NCBI GenBank assembly: GCA_016177355.1
Contig: JACOVL010000038.1
Coordinates: forward strand, 1 to 29,794
DNA: 29,794 nucleotides
Source of the DNA: Betaproteobacteria bacterium
Lineage (GTDB): Bacteria; Pseudomonadota; Gammaproteobacteria; Burkholderiales; SG8-41
Direction of reading: 5' to 3'
The notes under the pieces were generated by a model, which was not told the DNA's origin, made no database searches, and worked only from the letters and a program-made list of their open reading frames with translations. A program made the position numbers and the translations under genes. This document shows, piece after piece, positions 8,289 through 17,037 of the stretch (within the stretch, counting starts at the first letter, position 1; each line of letters opens with the position of its first letter).

Positions 8289-9437
8289 ATGCGAAAAGCA
8301 ATTATATCCCTGATTTTACTGCTGACTCCGGCCCTGCCATCGCTGGCGGCCGATGCCGGCGCCTTGAAAGAGGACGCCCCGGACCGCTATATCGTGGTTC
8401 CGGGTGACACCTTGTGGAGCATCTCCGGGCGCTTTCTCAAGGACCCCTGGAAATGGCCCGAGCTGTTCAAGATGAACCAGGATCAGATCAAGAACCCGCA
8501 CCGTATCTATCCCGGCAACGTGCTGGTGCTTGACCGCTCGGCGCAGGAAGCCCGGCTGCGCCTGCTCGAGGCCGAGGCCAATACCGTGAAACTCTCGCCC
8601 AGGGTGCGAGCCGAACCGCTCGCCGCAAAAGAAATCCCCGCCATCCAGCCGTCGGTCATCGAGCCGTTCCTGTCGAAACCGCTGGTGGTCGGTCAGAGCG
8701 AACTCGACGGCGCGGCCGCGATCACCGCTACCCAGGAGAGCCGCGTCGCGATCGGCGCCGGTAACACCGCTTACGCCCGGGGCCTGACCAAGGACAAGGG
8801 TGATGTGTGGCAGATATTCCGCCGCGGCGACGCCCTGGTCGACCCGGACACGCAGGAGACCCTCGGCTACGAAACGATCTATCTTGGCGATGCGCGGGTG
8901 CTCATGTTCGCCGAGCAAAGCACCATCGAGATCGTCAAGTCCGTGCAGGAAATTTACGTCGGCGACCGCCTGCTGCCCGCGTCAAAACTGCCGCCCACCT
9001 TTGCCTACGCGCCGCGCGCGCCGCAGAAATCCCTGCGCGGCCGCATCGTGTCGGCCTACGGCAGCTTGAACGAAGTCGGCCCGGCCAGCATCATCGCGCT
9101 GTCCAAGGGCAGCCGCGACGGCCTCGAAGTGGGGCACGTGCTGGCGATCTACCGCAACCAGGTCGCTTCGCGTTACAGCCACAGGACCTCGCCGCTCTAC
9201 GGGCGCCAGGGGCCGACAGGAAGCGATGAAGCGCGGCCATACTATCAGGAAGCCACTTCGCGCGATGCGCCGCTCTATGCCAGCGGGAATTCGATCAGCC
9301 AGGCTGATATTGCCAAGCTGCCGGATGAGCGCTACGGGCTGGTCATGGTGTTCCGCACTTTCGATCGCGCCTCCTTCGGCCTCGTCATGCAGGCCTCGCG
9401 CCCGGTCACCGTCCACGACATCGTCACCAACCCCTGA
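8289..9437 (+). CDS. Secreted LysM domain protein
   Basis: A 382-residue protein with a signal peptide (MRKAIISLILLLTPALPSLA, cleavage near residue 20-23) and one LysM domain at about 33-82 containing VVPGDTLWSISGRFL and NPHRIYPGNVLVLD. LysM binds peptidoglycan, so a periplasmic, wall-associated protein is expected. The remaining 300 residues have no motif I recognise and no catalytic signature. The gene is commonly found between def and dprA in betaproteobacteria, but its function is not known to me. A G-rich tract just before the ATG acts as ribosome site. A strong hairpin lies just after the stop. Confidence 0.9.
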   Translation: MRKAIISLILLLTPALPSLAADAGALKEDAPDRYIVVPGDTLWSISGRFLKDPWKWPELFKMNQDQIKNPHRIYPGNVLVLDRSAQEARLRLLEAEANTVKLSPRVRAEPLAAKEIPAIQPSVIEPFLSKPLVVGQSELDGAAAITATQESRVAIGAGNTAYARGLTKDKGDVWQIFRRGDALVDPDTQETLGYETIYLGDARVLMFAEQSTIEIVKSVQEIYVGDRLLPASKLPPTFAYAPRAPQKSLRGRIVSAYGSLNEVGPASIIALSKGSRDGLEVGHVLAIYRNQVASRYSHRTSPLYGRQGPTGSDEARPYYQEATSRDAPLYASGNSISQADIAKLPDERYGLVMVFRTFDRASFGLVMQASRPVTVHDIVTNP

Positions 9438-9448
9438 ACTGGCGCGCT

Positions 9449-9468
9449 CGGGCGCGTTCACGCGCCCG
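9449..9468 (+). terminator. Hairpin after the LysM gene
   Basis: A perfect eight-base-pair stem (CGGGCGCG / CGCGCCCG) with a TTCA loop starts 12 bases after the LysM stop. Only ATTT follows, so it is a weak intrinsic terminator or a processing or attenuation hairpin before dprA. Confidence 0.45.
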
Positions 9469-9506
9469 GGATTTCGCGCGCGCCGTGAGTGCTCCTTCCC
9501 GGCGCC

Positions 9507-10598
9507 ATGCCGCTCGACGAGGATCTTGCAGCGTGGCTCAGACTGAGCCTCACGCCGGGTCTCGGCGGCGAGGGGTTGCGCCGGTTGCTCGCCGCGTTCG
9601 GTGAGCCGCGGCTGGTGCTGGCGGCAAGCCGGGCGGTGCTTGCCCGCCATGTGCCGGAGGCGGTGGCCGCCGCCATCAAGGAAGACGTCTCGGCGCGTTC
9701 CGCCGCCGCCGTCGGAGATTGGCTGGACGATCCCTCCAACCGCGTCATTACCCTCGCCGACGCGCATTACCCGCAGCAGTTACTGCAGATCGCCGACCCG
9801 CCGCCCCTGATCTACGTCAAAGGTGATCCCGGCCTGCTCTCCCGCCCGGCGCTTGCCATCGTCGGCAGCCGTAATGCAACCGTCCACGGCGCGGCCAACG
9901 CCGAAGCCTTCGCCCGGGCGCTGTCGGACGCGGGGCTGACCATCGTCAGCGGCTTGGCGCTCGGCATAGACGCGGCGGCGCATCGCGGTGGGCTCGCCGG
10001 CCGCTCGAGCAGCGTGGCGGTGCTCGGCACCGGGCCCGATGTCGTGTACCCGGCGCGCAACCGCACGCTGGCGCACGAACTGGCTGCGCGCGGCGCCATG
10101 ATGTCCGAGTTTCCGCTTGGCGCGCGGGCGCACGGCGGCAACTTCCCGCGCCGCAACCGGCTGATCAGCGGCCTCGCCCGCGGTTGCCTGGTGGTGGAAG
10201 CCGCCGCGGATAGCGGCTCTCTCATCACGGCACGCCTCGCGGCCGAACAGGGACGGGAGGTGTTCGCCATCCCCGGCTCGATCCACTCGCCGCTCGCCAA
10301 AGGCTGTCACGCGCTCATCAAGCAGGGCGCGAAACTCGTGGAAAGCGCCCAGGACCTGCTCGAGGAATTGCGGCTGCCGTCCGCTCGCGTGGCGAATCCG
10401 GCGATCCACGAGAACGCCGCGGACCCGCGGGCGCAACGGCTGCTCGACGCACTGGGCCACGATACGTGCGATCCCGACATGCTGGCTGCGCGCAGCGGAT
10501 TCGCGGCCGCGGAGGTTTCCGCCCTGCTCACTCAACTCGAGCTCGACGGGCTCGTCGCGGCCCTGCCGGGCGGGTTGTATCAGCGCATACTCCGCTAG
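9507..10598 (+). CDS. dprA: DNA-processing protein DprA
   Basis: DprA protects incoming single-stranded DNA and loads RecA during natural transformation; it is also present in bacteria not known to be competent. The 363-residue form reads MPLDEDLAAWLRLSLTPGLG at the start. An N-terminal helical region is followed by a Rossmann-like core with AIVGSRNATVHG, SGLALGIDAAAHRGGL and VVYPARNRTLAHELA. The core ends with PGSIHSPLAKGCHALIKQGA. A winged-helix DML1-like domain lies at the C-terminus. The ATG at 9507 is preferred by family length; an in-frame GTG six codons upstream (9489) is possible, and neither has a clear ribosome site. Confidence 0.94.
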   Translation: MPLDEDLAAWLRLSLTPGLGGEGLRRLLAAFGEPRLVLAASRAVLARHVPEAVAAAIKEDVSARSAAAVGDWLDDPSNRVITLADAHYPQQLLQIADPPPLIYVKGDPGLLSRPALAIVGSRNATVHGAANAEAFARALSDAGLTIVSGLALGIDAAAHRGGLAGRSSSVAVLGTGPDVVYPARNRTLAHELAARGAMMSEFPLGARAHGGNFPRRNRLISGLARGCLVVEAAADSGSLITARLAAEQGREVFAIPGSIHSPLAKGCHALIKQGAKLVESAQDLLEELRLPSARVANPAIHENAADPRAQRLLDALGHDTCDPDMLAARSGFAAAEVSALLTQLELDGLVAALPGGLYQRILR

Positions 10599-10611
10599 CC
10601 GGAGTGCGGAG
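10589..10611 (+). terminator. Alternative hairpins around the dprA stop
   Basis: ACTCCG and CGGAGT form a six-pair stem around the dprA TAG, with the five-base loop CTAGC. A competing stem CTCCGC / GCGGAG uses overlapping bases. No adjacent U-run exists; a T6 tract lies about 50 bases downstream. This is a weak terminator candidate. Confidence 0.3.
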
Positions 10612-10648
10612 CTTTGGCGCCCCGTTATCGCCCCCCGGCCTTTCGCGC

Positions 10649-10677
10649 TTGCCTAGTCAATTTTTTGTACTTATCAT
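10649..10677 (+). promoter_or_regulatory. Predicted sigma-70 promoter of topB
   Basis: TTGCCT (10649-10654) and TATCAT (10672-10677) are separated by 17 bases in an AT-rich island. Initiation would fall near 10684, about 33 bases before the topB ATG. This suggests topB can be transcribed independently of dprA. Confidence 0.6.
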
Positions 10678-10716
10678 CTTGCGCTCTTTTTGCCTAGTGA
10701 CGGACACGACGCACGC

Positions 10717-13308
10717 ATGGGAAAACAGCTGATCATCGCGGAGAAACCTTCGGTCGCCGCCGACATTTCGCGCGCGCTCGGCGGATTCACGCGGCACGGC
10801 GATTACTTCGAGAACAAGGACTATCTGCTCTCCTCGGCGGTCGGGCACCTGCTCGAGCTCGCGGTCCCGGAGGCACACGACGTCAAGCGCGGCAAATGGT
10901 CGTTCGCGCACCTGCCGGTGATCCCGCCGCACTTCGAGCTCTCGCCGATCGAGAGAAGCGAGACCCGTCTGAATCTGTTGCTGCGGCTGATCAAACGCAA
11001 GGATGTCACCGGGCTCATCAATGCCTGCGACGCCGGCCGCGAGGGCGAACTCATCTTCCGTTATATCGCGCAGTACGCACACGCAAGGAAGCCGATCCAG
11101 CGCTTGTGGCTGCAGTCGATGACCCCGTCCGCGATCCGCGAGGGCTTCGAAAGCCTGCGGCCGGACCGCGAGTTGCTTTCGCTCGCCGATGCTGCGAAAT
11201 GCCGCTCCGAGGCCGACTGGCTGGTCGGCATCAACGGCACCCGCGCGATGACCGCTTTCAACTCGAAGGAAGGCGGTTTCTACCTCACCACGGTCGGACG
11301 CGTGCAGACGCCGACGCTCGCCATCCTAGTCGAGCGTGAGGAGAAGATTCGCGGTTTCAAGCCGCGCGATTACTGGGAGGTACACGCGCGCTTCGGCGCC
11401 AGGGCGGGCGAATACGCCGGCCGTTGGTACGAACCCAAGTTCAAGAAGGACGACGACGCCGAGCGCAAGGCCGAGCGCCTGTGGAGCGCGGCGGAAGCCG
11501 GGGCGGTCGCCGCCGCGTGCCACGGCCGGTCCGGGTCCGTCAGCGAAGAGACCAAGCCGGCGGCCCAGCTCTCACCCCTGCTGTTCGATCTCACCAGCCT
11601 GCAGCGCGAAGCCAACGGCCGCTTCGGTTTCTCGGCGAGAACCACCCTCTCCCTTGCCCAGGCGCTTTACGAAAGGCACAAGGTCCTGACTTATCCCCGG
11701 ACCGACGCGCGTGCCCTGCCGGAGGACTACCTCGCCACCGTCAAGAAAACCATGGAAATGTTCTCCACGGAGAAGAATTACGCGCCGTTCGCGAAGAACG
11801 TGATCAAAAGCGGCTGGGTCAAGCCGAACAAGCGCATCTTCGACAACTCAAAGATCAGCGATCACTTTGCCATCATTCCCACCCTGCAATTGCCGAAGCA
11901 CCTGAACGAGATCGAAAGCAAGCTCTACGACCTCGTGGTGCGGCGCTTCCTCGCCGTGTTCCACCCGGCGGCCGAGTACCTGCAAACGACGCGCATCACC
12001 CGCGTGGGCGAGCATCACTTCAGGACCGACGGCCGCGTCCTGCGGAACCCCGGCTGGCTCGCGATCTACGGCAAGTCCGCGCAGGAGAGCAGCGAGAACC
12101 TGCCGGCGGTGGCCAACGAGCAGGTGAGCGTGCTCGAAGCGAGCGCCGTCGCCAACCAGACCAAACCCCCCCCGCGCTATACGGAAGCAACGCTGCTCTC
12201 GGCGATGGAGGGCGCGGGCAAGCTGGTGGAAGACGACGAGCTGCGCGCCGCGATGGAGGCGAAGGGGCTCGGCACGCCCGCCACTCGCGCCGCCGTCATC
12301 GAGGGGCTGATTCAAGAGAAGTACGTGCATCGCGAAGGCAGGGAATTGAGGCCCACCTGGAAAGCGTTCAGGCTGCTCCTCGCGCTCCATCATTTCGGTG
12401 TCACCGAGATTACTTCTCCCGAGCTGACCGGAGACTGGGAGCACAAGCTCAAACTGATGGAGACGGGCAAGCTCAAGCGCGACGTGTTCATGGATCACAT
12501 CGAGCAGGCGACCCGCGACCTCGTGGAGCGGATCAGGGGCGGCGGCATCCCCGACGAGGCCTACGCCACCGTGGAAGCCCCCTGCCCCAGGTGCGGCGGG
12601 GTGGTGCAGGAAAACTACCGCAAGTTCCAGTGCCAGGGCTGCGATTTCTCGCTTTGGGTCGTGCTTTCGGGCCGGGAATGGTCGCCTGAGGAGGTCGCGG
12701 AACTCATCACCAGGCGCTTCGTGGGACCGCTTACCGGTTTCCGCAGCCGTATCGGCAAACCGTTCTCTGCCGGCATCCGGTTGACCGATGACTTTCGCAT
12801 CGAGTTCGACTTCGGCCAGGACCGGGGCGGGGAGAACGGAGCGCCACCGGACTTCAGTACGCAGGAAAACCTCGGCGCCTGCCCCAAGTGCGGCGCGCGC
12901 GTGTTCGAGCACGGCGTGGCCTACGTCTGCGAGAAAGCGGTCGGCCCCGGGCGCAGTTGCGACTTCCGCTCCGGCAAGATGATCCTGCAGCAGCCGGTGG
13001 AGCGCGCCCAGATGCAAAAATTGCTCGCCACCGGCCGCACCGAACTCCTGTCGCGGTTCATCTCCAAGAAAGGACGTCCCTTCAAGGCCTTTCTGGCGAA
13101 GACGCCGGACGGGAAGATCGGCTTCGAGTTCCAGGCGCGCGAACCGCGCAAGCTGCGGGCCGAACAGCCTCGCGCCCCATACGACCCGGCGCCTGACACG
13201 CGCCGCAGCAGCAGCGCCCGGCCCGCCGCCGGGAAACGCAGAAAGCGCGGCACTAAACCCGCGCCCGTCACCAAGCCGGCCGCGAAAGCGCGGCGCAAGG
13301 CCGCCTGA
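10717..13308 (+). CDS. topB: DNA topoisomerase III
   Basis: A type IA topoisomerase that decatenates DNA through a single-strand break. The 863-residue protein starts MGKQLIIAEKPSVAADISRA, with a TOPRIM domain carrying catalytic E9 and the metal motif DAGREGE (105-111). The catalytic tyrosine is Y326 in LTYPRTDARALPEDY. Near the C-terminus are two cysteine-rich zinc-ribbon-like repeats, CPRCGG...CQGC (about 622) and CPKCGA...C (about 722). A tail of some 50 residues is rich in Lys, Arg and Ala and probably contacts DNA. The length is above that of the E. coli enzyme because of the zinc ribbons and tail. The ATG at 10717 is preferred over an upstream TTG. The coding sequence holds an eight-C run (about 12166-12173). 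It ends 3 bp from the convergent gyrB. Confidence 0.95.
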   Translation: MGKQLIIAEKPSVAADISRALGGFTRHGDYFENKDYLLSSAVGHLLELAVPEAHDVKRGKWSFAHLPVIPPHFELSPIERSETRLNLLLRLIKRKDVTGLINACDAGREGELIFRYIAQYAHARKPIQRLWLQSMTPSAIREGFESLRPDRELLSLADAAKCRSEADWLVGINGTRAMTAFNSKEGGFYLTTVGRVQTPTLAILVEREEKIRGFKPRDYWEVHARFGARAGEYAGRWYEPKFKKDDDAERKAERLWSAAEAGAVAAACHGRSGSVSEETKPAAQLSPLLFDLTSLQREANGRFGFSARTTLSLAQALYERHKVLTYPRTDARALPEDYLATVKKTMEMFSTEKNYAPFAKNVIKSGWVKPNKRIFDNSKISDHFAIIPTLQLPKHLNEIESKLYDLVVRRFLAVFHPAAEYLQTTRITRVGEHHFRTDGRVLRNPGWLAIYGKSAQESSENLPAVANEQVSVLEASAVANQTKPPPRYTEATLLSAMEGAGKLVEDDELRAAMEAKGLGTPATRAAVIEGLIQEKYVHREGRELRPTWKAFRLLLALHHFGVTEITSPELTGDWEHKLKLMETGKLKRDVFMDHIEQATRDLVERIRGGGIPDEAYATVEAPCPRCGGVVQENYRKFQCQGCDFSLWVVLSGREWSPEEVAELITRRFVGPLTGFRSRIGKPFSAGIRLTDDFRIEFDFGQDRGGENGAPPDFSTQENLGACPKCGARVFEHGVAYVCEKAVGPGRSCDFRSGKMILQQPVERAQMQKLLATGRTELLSRFISKKGRPFKAFLAKTPDGKIGFEFQAREPRKLRAEQPRAPYDPAPDTRRSSSARPAAGKRRKRGTKPAPVTKPAAKARRKAA

Positions 13309-13311
13309 CCG

Positions 13312-15741
13312 TCAGATGTCCAGGTTGCGGACGCCGAGCGCGTTCGCCTCGATGAAGTTGCGGCGCGGCTCGACCTGGTCGCCCATCAGCGTCGAGAATA
13401 TCTCCTCCGCGCTGATGGCGTCCTCGACGCGGGTCTTGAGCAGACGCCGCGTCTTGGGGTCCATGGTGGTTTCCCACAACTGCTCGGGGTTCATCTCGCC
13501 CAATCCCTTGTAGCGCTGGACACTCACCCCGTGCTGCACTTCGCCGAGCAGCCAGTCAATCGCCTCGCGGAACTCCGCGATCGGCTGCCGCTTCTCCCCG
13601 CGCTTGACGCAAGCGCCTTCCGACAGAAAACCTTGCAGCACCTTCGCGGTGCGCTGGATCTGCGCGTAATCGCCGCTCTGCACGAAATCCACGTCGATGT
13701 AGCTGTGGTGCACGATGCCGTGCTGGGTGCGGCTCACCGCCAGCACATAGCGCTCGCTCTTGTCGTCAAACTTGGCCTCGACGCGCATATCCCGGTCCGC
13801 AAGCAAGGCGGCGAGCGCCTTGGCGCTTTTTTGCGCTGCTTTCTCGTCGGAGAGGTCGAGAGCCGTTGGCTGGCGCAGCAGCGCATGCAGCACATCCTCG
13901 TCGATCAGGCGGCCGACGCGCTGGATCACCGCCTCCGCCAGCAGGTATTCCTTCGCGACCTGTTCCAGGGCGTCCTTTTTCAGCGGCTGTGCCTTGGCCG
14001 AGGTATAGAGCTCGGCCTCGGAGAGGGCAAGCCGCAGCAGGTACTGCTTGAGCTCGTGCTCGTCCTTGAGATAGCGCTCGGTCTTGCCGTGCTTCACCTT
14101 GTAGAGCGGCGGCTGGGCGATATAGACGTGGCCGCGCTCGATCAATTCCGGCATTTGCCGGTAGAAAAAGGTCAGCAACAGGGTGCGGATGTGCGAGCCG
14201 TCCACGTCGGCGTCCGTCATGATGATGATGCGGTGGTAGCGCAGCTTGTCGGGGGCGTATTCCTCCTTGCCGATGCCGGTGCCGAGCACGCTGATGAGCG
14301 TAATGATTTCCTGCGAGGAGAGCAGCTTGTCGAGGCGGGCTTTCTCGACGTTCAGGATCTTGCCCTTCAACGGCAGGATCGCCTGGAACTTGCGGTCGCG
14401 TCCCTGCTTTGCCGAGCCTCCCGCGGAATCGCCCTCGACGACATAGAGCTCGCACTGGGCGGGGTCGCGTTCCTGGCAGTCGGCGAGCTTGCCGGACAGG
14501 CCGAAGGAATCGAGCACGCCCTTGCGGCGCGTGAGTTCCCGCGCCTTGCGCGCCGCTTCGCGCGCGCGCGCGGCATCCACGATCTTGGAGCAGATGATAC
14601 GCGAGTCGTTGGGCTTCTCAAGCAGGAATTCGGTCAGTTTCTGCCCGACGATTTCCTCCACCACCGGGCGCACCTCCGAGGAAACCAGCTTGTCCTTGGT
14701 CTGGGAGGAGAACTTCGGCTCGGGCACTTTCACCGAGAGCACCGCGGTGAGCCCTTCCTTCATGTCGTCTCCGGTGGTCTCGACCTTGGCCTTCTCGGCG
14801 AGCTTGTTCGATTCGATGTACTGGTTGAGCGTGCGCGTCATCGCCGCCCGCAGGCCCGTAAGATGGGTGCCGCCGTCACGCTGGGGTATGTTGTTGGTGA
14901 AACACTGGACCGATTCCTGGTAGGCGTCATTCCACTGCATCGCCACCTCGACCGTGAGGCCGTCCTTCTCGCCGATCGCGTAGAAAATGTTCGGGTGCAG
15001 CACGTTCTTGCTGCGGTTGATGTATTCGACGAAACCCTTGACGCCGCCGGTGAACGAGAACTTCTCTTCCTTGCCCGTGCGCTGATCGATCAGGAAGATC
15101 TTGAGCCCGCCGTTGAGAAACGCGAGCTCGCGCAGGCGTTTCGCCAGGATCTCGTAGTGATACTCGACCTTGCCGAAGATCTCCCGGCTCGGCAGAAAGT
15201 GCACTTCGGTGCCGCGCTTCTCGCTCTTGCCGGTTGCCTTGAGCGGGGCGACGGCTTCCCCCATGCGGAACTCCATCTGATGCACCTTGCCGTCGCGGCG
15301 GATCATGAGCCGCAGCCACTCGGAAAGCGCATTGACCACAGAAACCCCCACCCCGTGCAGGCCGCCGGCCACTTTATAAGAGTTGTTGTCGAACTTGCCG
15401 CCGGCGTGGAGTTCGGTCATGACCACTTCGGCGCTCGAGCGCTCCTGCTCGTCGTCCGGGTGTTTCTCCGTCGGTATGCCGCGGCCGTTATCGACGACGC
15501 TGATCGAGTTGTCAGGGTGTATGGTGACCGTGATCTCGTTGCAGTAGCCGGCAAGCGCTTCGTCCACCGCGTTGTCCGTCACCTCGAACACCATGTGATG
15601 GAGCCCGGTGCCGTCGCTGGTGTCGCCGATATACATCCCGGGGCGTTTGCGCACCGCCTCCAGGCCCTTGAGGACCTTGATGCTGCTCGCATCGTAATCG
15701 TCCGCGGTCGGCTGCTGCGCTCTCTCGCTTGCCTGGGCCAT
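13312..15741 (-). CDS. gyrB: DNA gyrase subunit B
   Basis: GyrB hydrolyses ATP to drive negative supercoiling with GyrA. The 809-residue protein has the GHKL ATPase domain with catalytic E53 and N57 in EVTDNAVDEAL, DNGRGIP and the lid GGLHGVGVSVVNAL. The transducer follows. The TOPRIM domain holds EGDSAGGSAK (about 436), PLKGKILNVEKAR and DADVDGSHI (about 509). It also has the roughly 170-residue insertion typical of Gram-negative GyrB, and the C-terminal block RYKGLGEMNPEQLWETTMDP. The ATG at 15741 has AAGGAA upstream, overlapping the dnaN stop. The gap to dnaN is 11 bp, so dnaN-gyrB are cotranscribed with no recF between them. Confidence 0.98.
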   Translation of the reverse strand: MAQASERAQQPTADDYDASSIKVLKGLEAVRKRPGMYIGDTSDGTGLHHMVFEVTDNAVDEALAGYCNEITVTIHPDNSISVVDNGRGIPTEKHPDDEQERSSAEVVMTELHAGGKFDNNSYKVAGGLHGVGVSVVNALSEWLRLMIRRDGKVHQMEFRMGEAVAPLKATGKSEKRGTEVHFLPSREIFGKVEYHYEILAKRLRELAFLNGGLKIFLIDQRTGKEEKFSFTGGVKGFVEYINRSKNVLHPNIFYAIGEKDGLTVEVAMQWNDAYQESVQCFTNNIPQRDGGTHLTGLRAAMTRTLNQYIESNKLAEKAKVETTGDDMKEGLTAVLSVKVPEPKFSSQTKDKLVSSEVRPVVEEIVGQKLTEFLLEKPNDSRIICSKIVDAARAREAARKARELTRRKGVLDSFGLSGKLADCQERDPAQCELYVVEGDSAGGSAKQGRDRKFQAILPLKGKILNVEKARLDKLLSSQEIITLISVLGTGIGKEEYAPDKLRYHRIIIMTDADVDGSHIRTLLLTFFYRQMPELIERGHVYIAQPPLYKVKHGKTERYLKDEHELKQYLLRLALSEAELYTSAKAQPLKKDALEQVAKEYLLAEAVIQRVGRLIDEDVLHALLRQPTALDLSDEKAAQKSAKALAALLADRDMRVEAKFDDKSERYVLAVSRTQHGIVHHSYIDVDFVQSGDYAQIQRTAKVLQGFLSEGACVKRGEKRQPIAEFREAIDWLLGEVQHGVSVQRYKGLGEMNPEQLWETTMDPKTRRLLKTRVEDAISAEEIFSTLMGDQVEPRRNFIEANALGVRNLDI

Positions 15742-15752
15742 CTACCGTTCCT

Positions 15753-16862
15753 TCAAATCCGCATCGGCATCACGACGTACCGGAATTCACGGTTACCCGG
15801 CAACGTGATCAGCATGCTGCTGTTTGCGTCGCCGAACGAGCATTCAACATTCTCGCTATGTACATTGTTCAGCACTTCCAGCAGGTAGGTAATGTTGAAG
15901 CCTATGTCCAGCGCCTCTCCCCCGTAATTGATCTCCAGTTCTTCCTGCGCTTCTTCCTGCTCGTTGTTGGTGCACGAGAGCCGCAGTCCGTTGCCCGTCA
16001 TCATCCACCGCACGCCCCTGAACTTCTCATTGGACAGAATGGCGGCGCGTTGCAACGACTGCAACAGCTGCAGGCGACCGATGGTGAAGCGCTTCTGATA
16101 GTTCGTCGGGATGACCCGCGTATAGTCGGGGAATTTGCCGTCTATGATCTTGCTGGTCAGCACAACGGAACCAAAAGAAAACCGGACCTGGCTGGCATAG
16201 ATCTCAATGGTTACCGGGTCATCCACCTCGCCCAGCTGCTTCCCCAGTTCCTGTACCGCTTTGCGCGGAAGGATGACTTCCCGCTTCTCCACCTGCTCTC
16301 CCTGCGGCCGGGCCGCGTAGCTCAGGCGGTGCCCGTCAGTCGCGACGACTTTCACCTGCCCGCCATCCAGCACCAGCAACAGGCCGTTCAGGTAATAACG
16401 GATGTCCTGCTGCGCCATTGAGTATTGCACGAGCAACAGCAGCTCTCTCAACGCCTTCTGCGGCATCGTCATCTTGCTCTGTGCCGCGCCCGGGTCCGCC
16501 AGACCCGGAAAATCAGTTGCCGGCAGCGTCTGCAGGTTGAAGCGGCTTTTCCCGGAGCGCACCTGCAACCGGTTGCTTTGCGCATCCAATAGAACCTCCG
16601 CGGATTCCGGCAGCGCCCGCAGTATGTCCTGCAGCTTGCGCGCGGATACCGTGAGGCTGGTATCTTCCCCGCTTCCCGCTCCCTGCTCCGCGTTCGTGGC
16701 GATCTGTATCTCCAGGTCGGTTGCCACAAAATGCAGCTTTCCCTGCCTGCGCTCGATCAGGACATTGGACAGTATCGGCAGCGTGTGGCGTTTCTCGACG
16801 ATCCCCGTTACCGCTTGCAGCGGCTTGAGCAGCGCATCGCGTTCCAGTTGAACAAGCTTCAT
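15753..16862 (-). CDS. dnaN: DNA polymerase III beta sliding clamp
   Basis: The beta clamp encircles DNA and tethers polymerase III. The 369-residue length and three repeated clamp domains fit the family. Landmarks are RHTLPILSNVLIE (about 25-37), FVATDLEIQI, ATDGHRLSYA (about 179), FPDYTRVIPTNYQK and the C-terminal YVVMPMRI, which forms part of the partner-binding pocket. The start at 16862 gives MKLVQLERDALLKPLQAVTG. The leader just before the ATG is AT-rich and has no Shine-Dalgarno, unlike gyrB. It lies downstream of dnaA across the candidate origin. Confidence 0.97.
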   Translation of the reverse strand: MKLVQLERDALLKPLQAVTGIVEKRHTLPILSNVLIERRQGKLHFVATDLEIQIATNAEQGAGSGEDTSLTVSARKLQDILRALPESAEVLLDAQSNRLQVRSGKSRFNLQTLPATDFPGLADPGAAQSKMTMPQKALRELLLLVQYSMAQQDIRYYLNGLLLVLDGGQVKVVATDGHRLSYAARPQGEQVEKREVILPRKAVQELGKQLGEVDDPVTIEIYASQVRFSFGSVVLTSKIIDGKFPDYTRVIPTNYQKRFTIGRLQLLQSLQRAAILSNEKFRGVRWMMTGNGLRLSCTNNEQEEAQEELEINYGGEALDIGFNITYLLEVLNNVHSENVECSFGDANSSMLITLPGNREFRYVVMPMRI

Positions 16863-16906
16863 GATGTATATATAAATGTAATAAGACTAATAAGGGATGT
16901 TATTTC

Positions 16907-16915
16907 TGCGGATAA
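16907..16915 (-). promoter_or_regulatory. DnaA box beside the AT-rich element
   Basis: TTATCCGCA matches TTATNCACA at eight of nine positions and borders the AT-rich stretch, the place where an origin-opening DnaA box would be expected. Confidence 0.5.
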
Positions 16916-17028
16916 CCTGGAATTCCCTGTTGCAACAACGGCGCGAGCAGAATCGGCGCTGTGTAAATAGCGCCGGAGACGCGTGGATGGTTTGTGGGCA
17001 GAAAAACCGGCGGCCGGGAGCGGGCGGG

Positions 17029-17037
17029 ATATCCACA
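17029..17037 (+). promoter_or_regulatory. DnaA box in the dnaA-dnaN spacer
   Basis: ATATCCACA matches the consensus at eight of nine positions (first base differs) and lies 26 bases from the dnaA stop. Confidence 0.45.

Noticed and set aside
13531..15888. Open frame of 785 codons opposite gyrB
   Set aside because: Antisense shadow of gyrB, where every conserved gyrase motif is in the minus frame.
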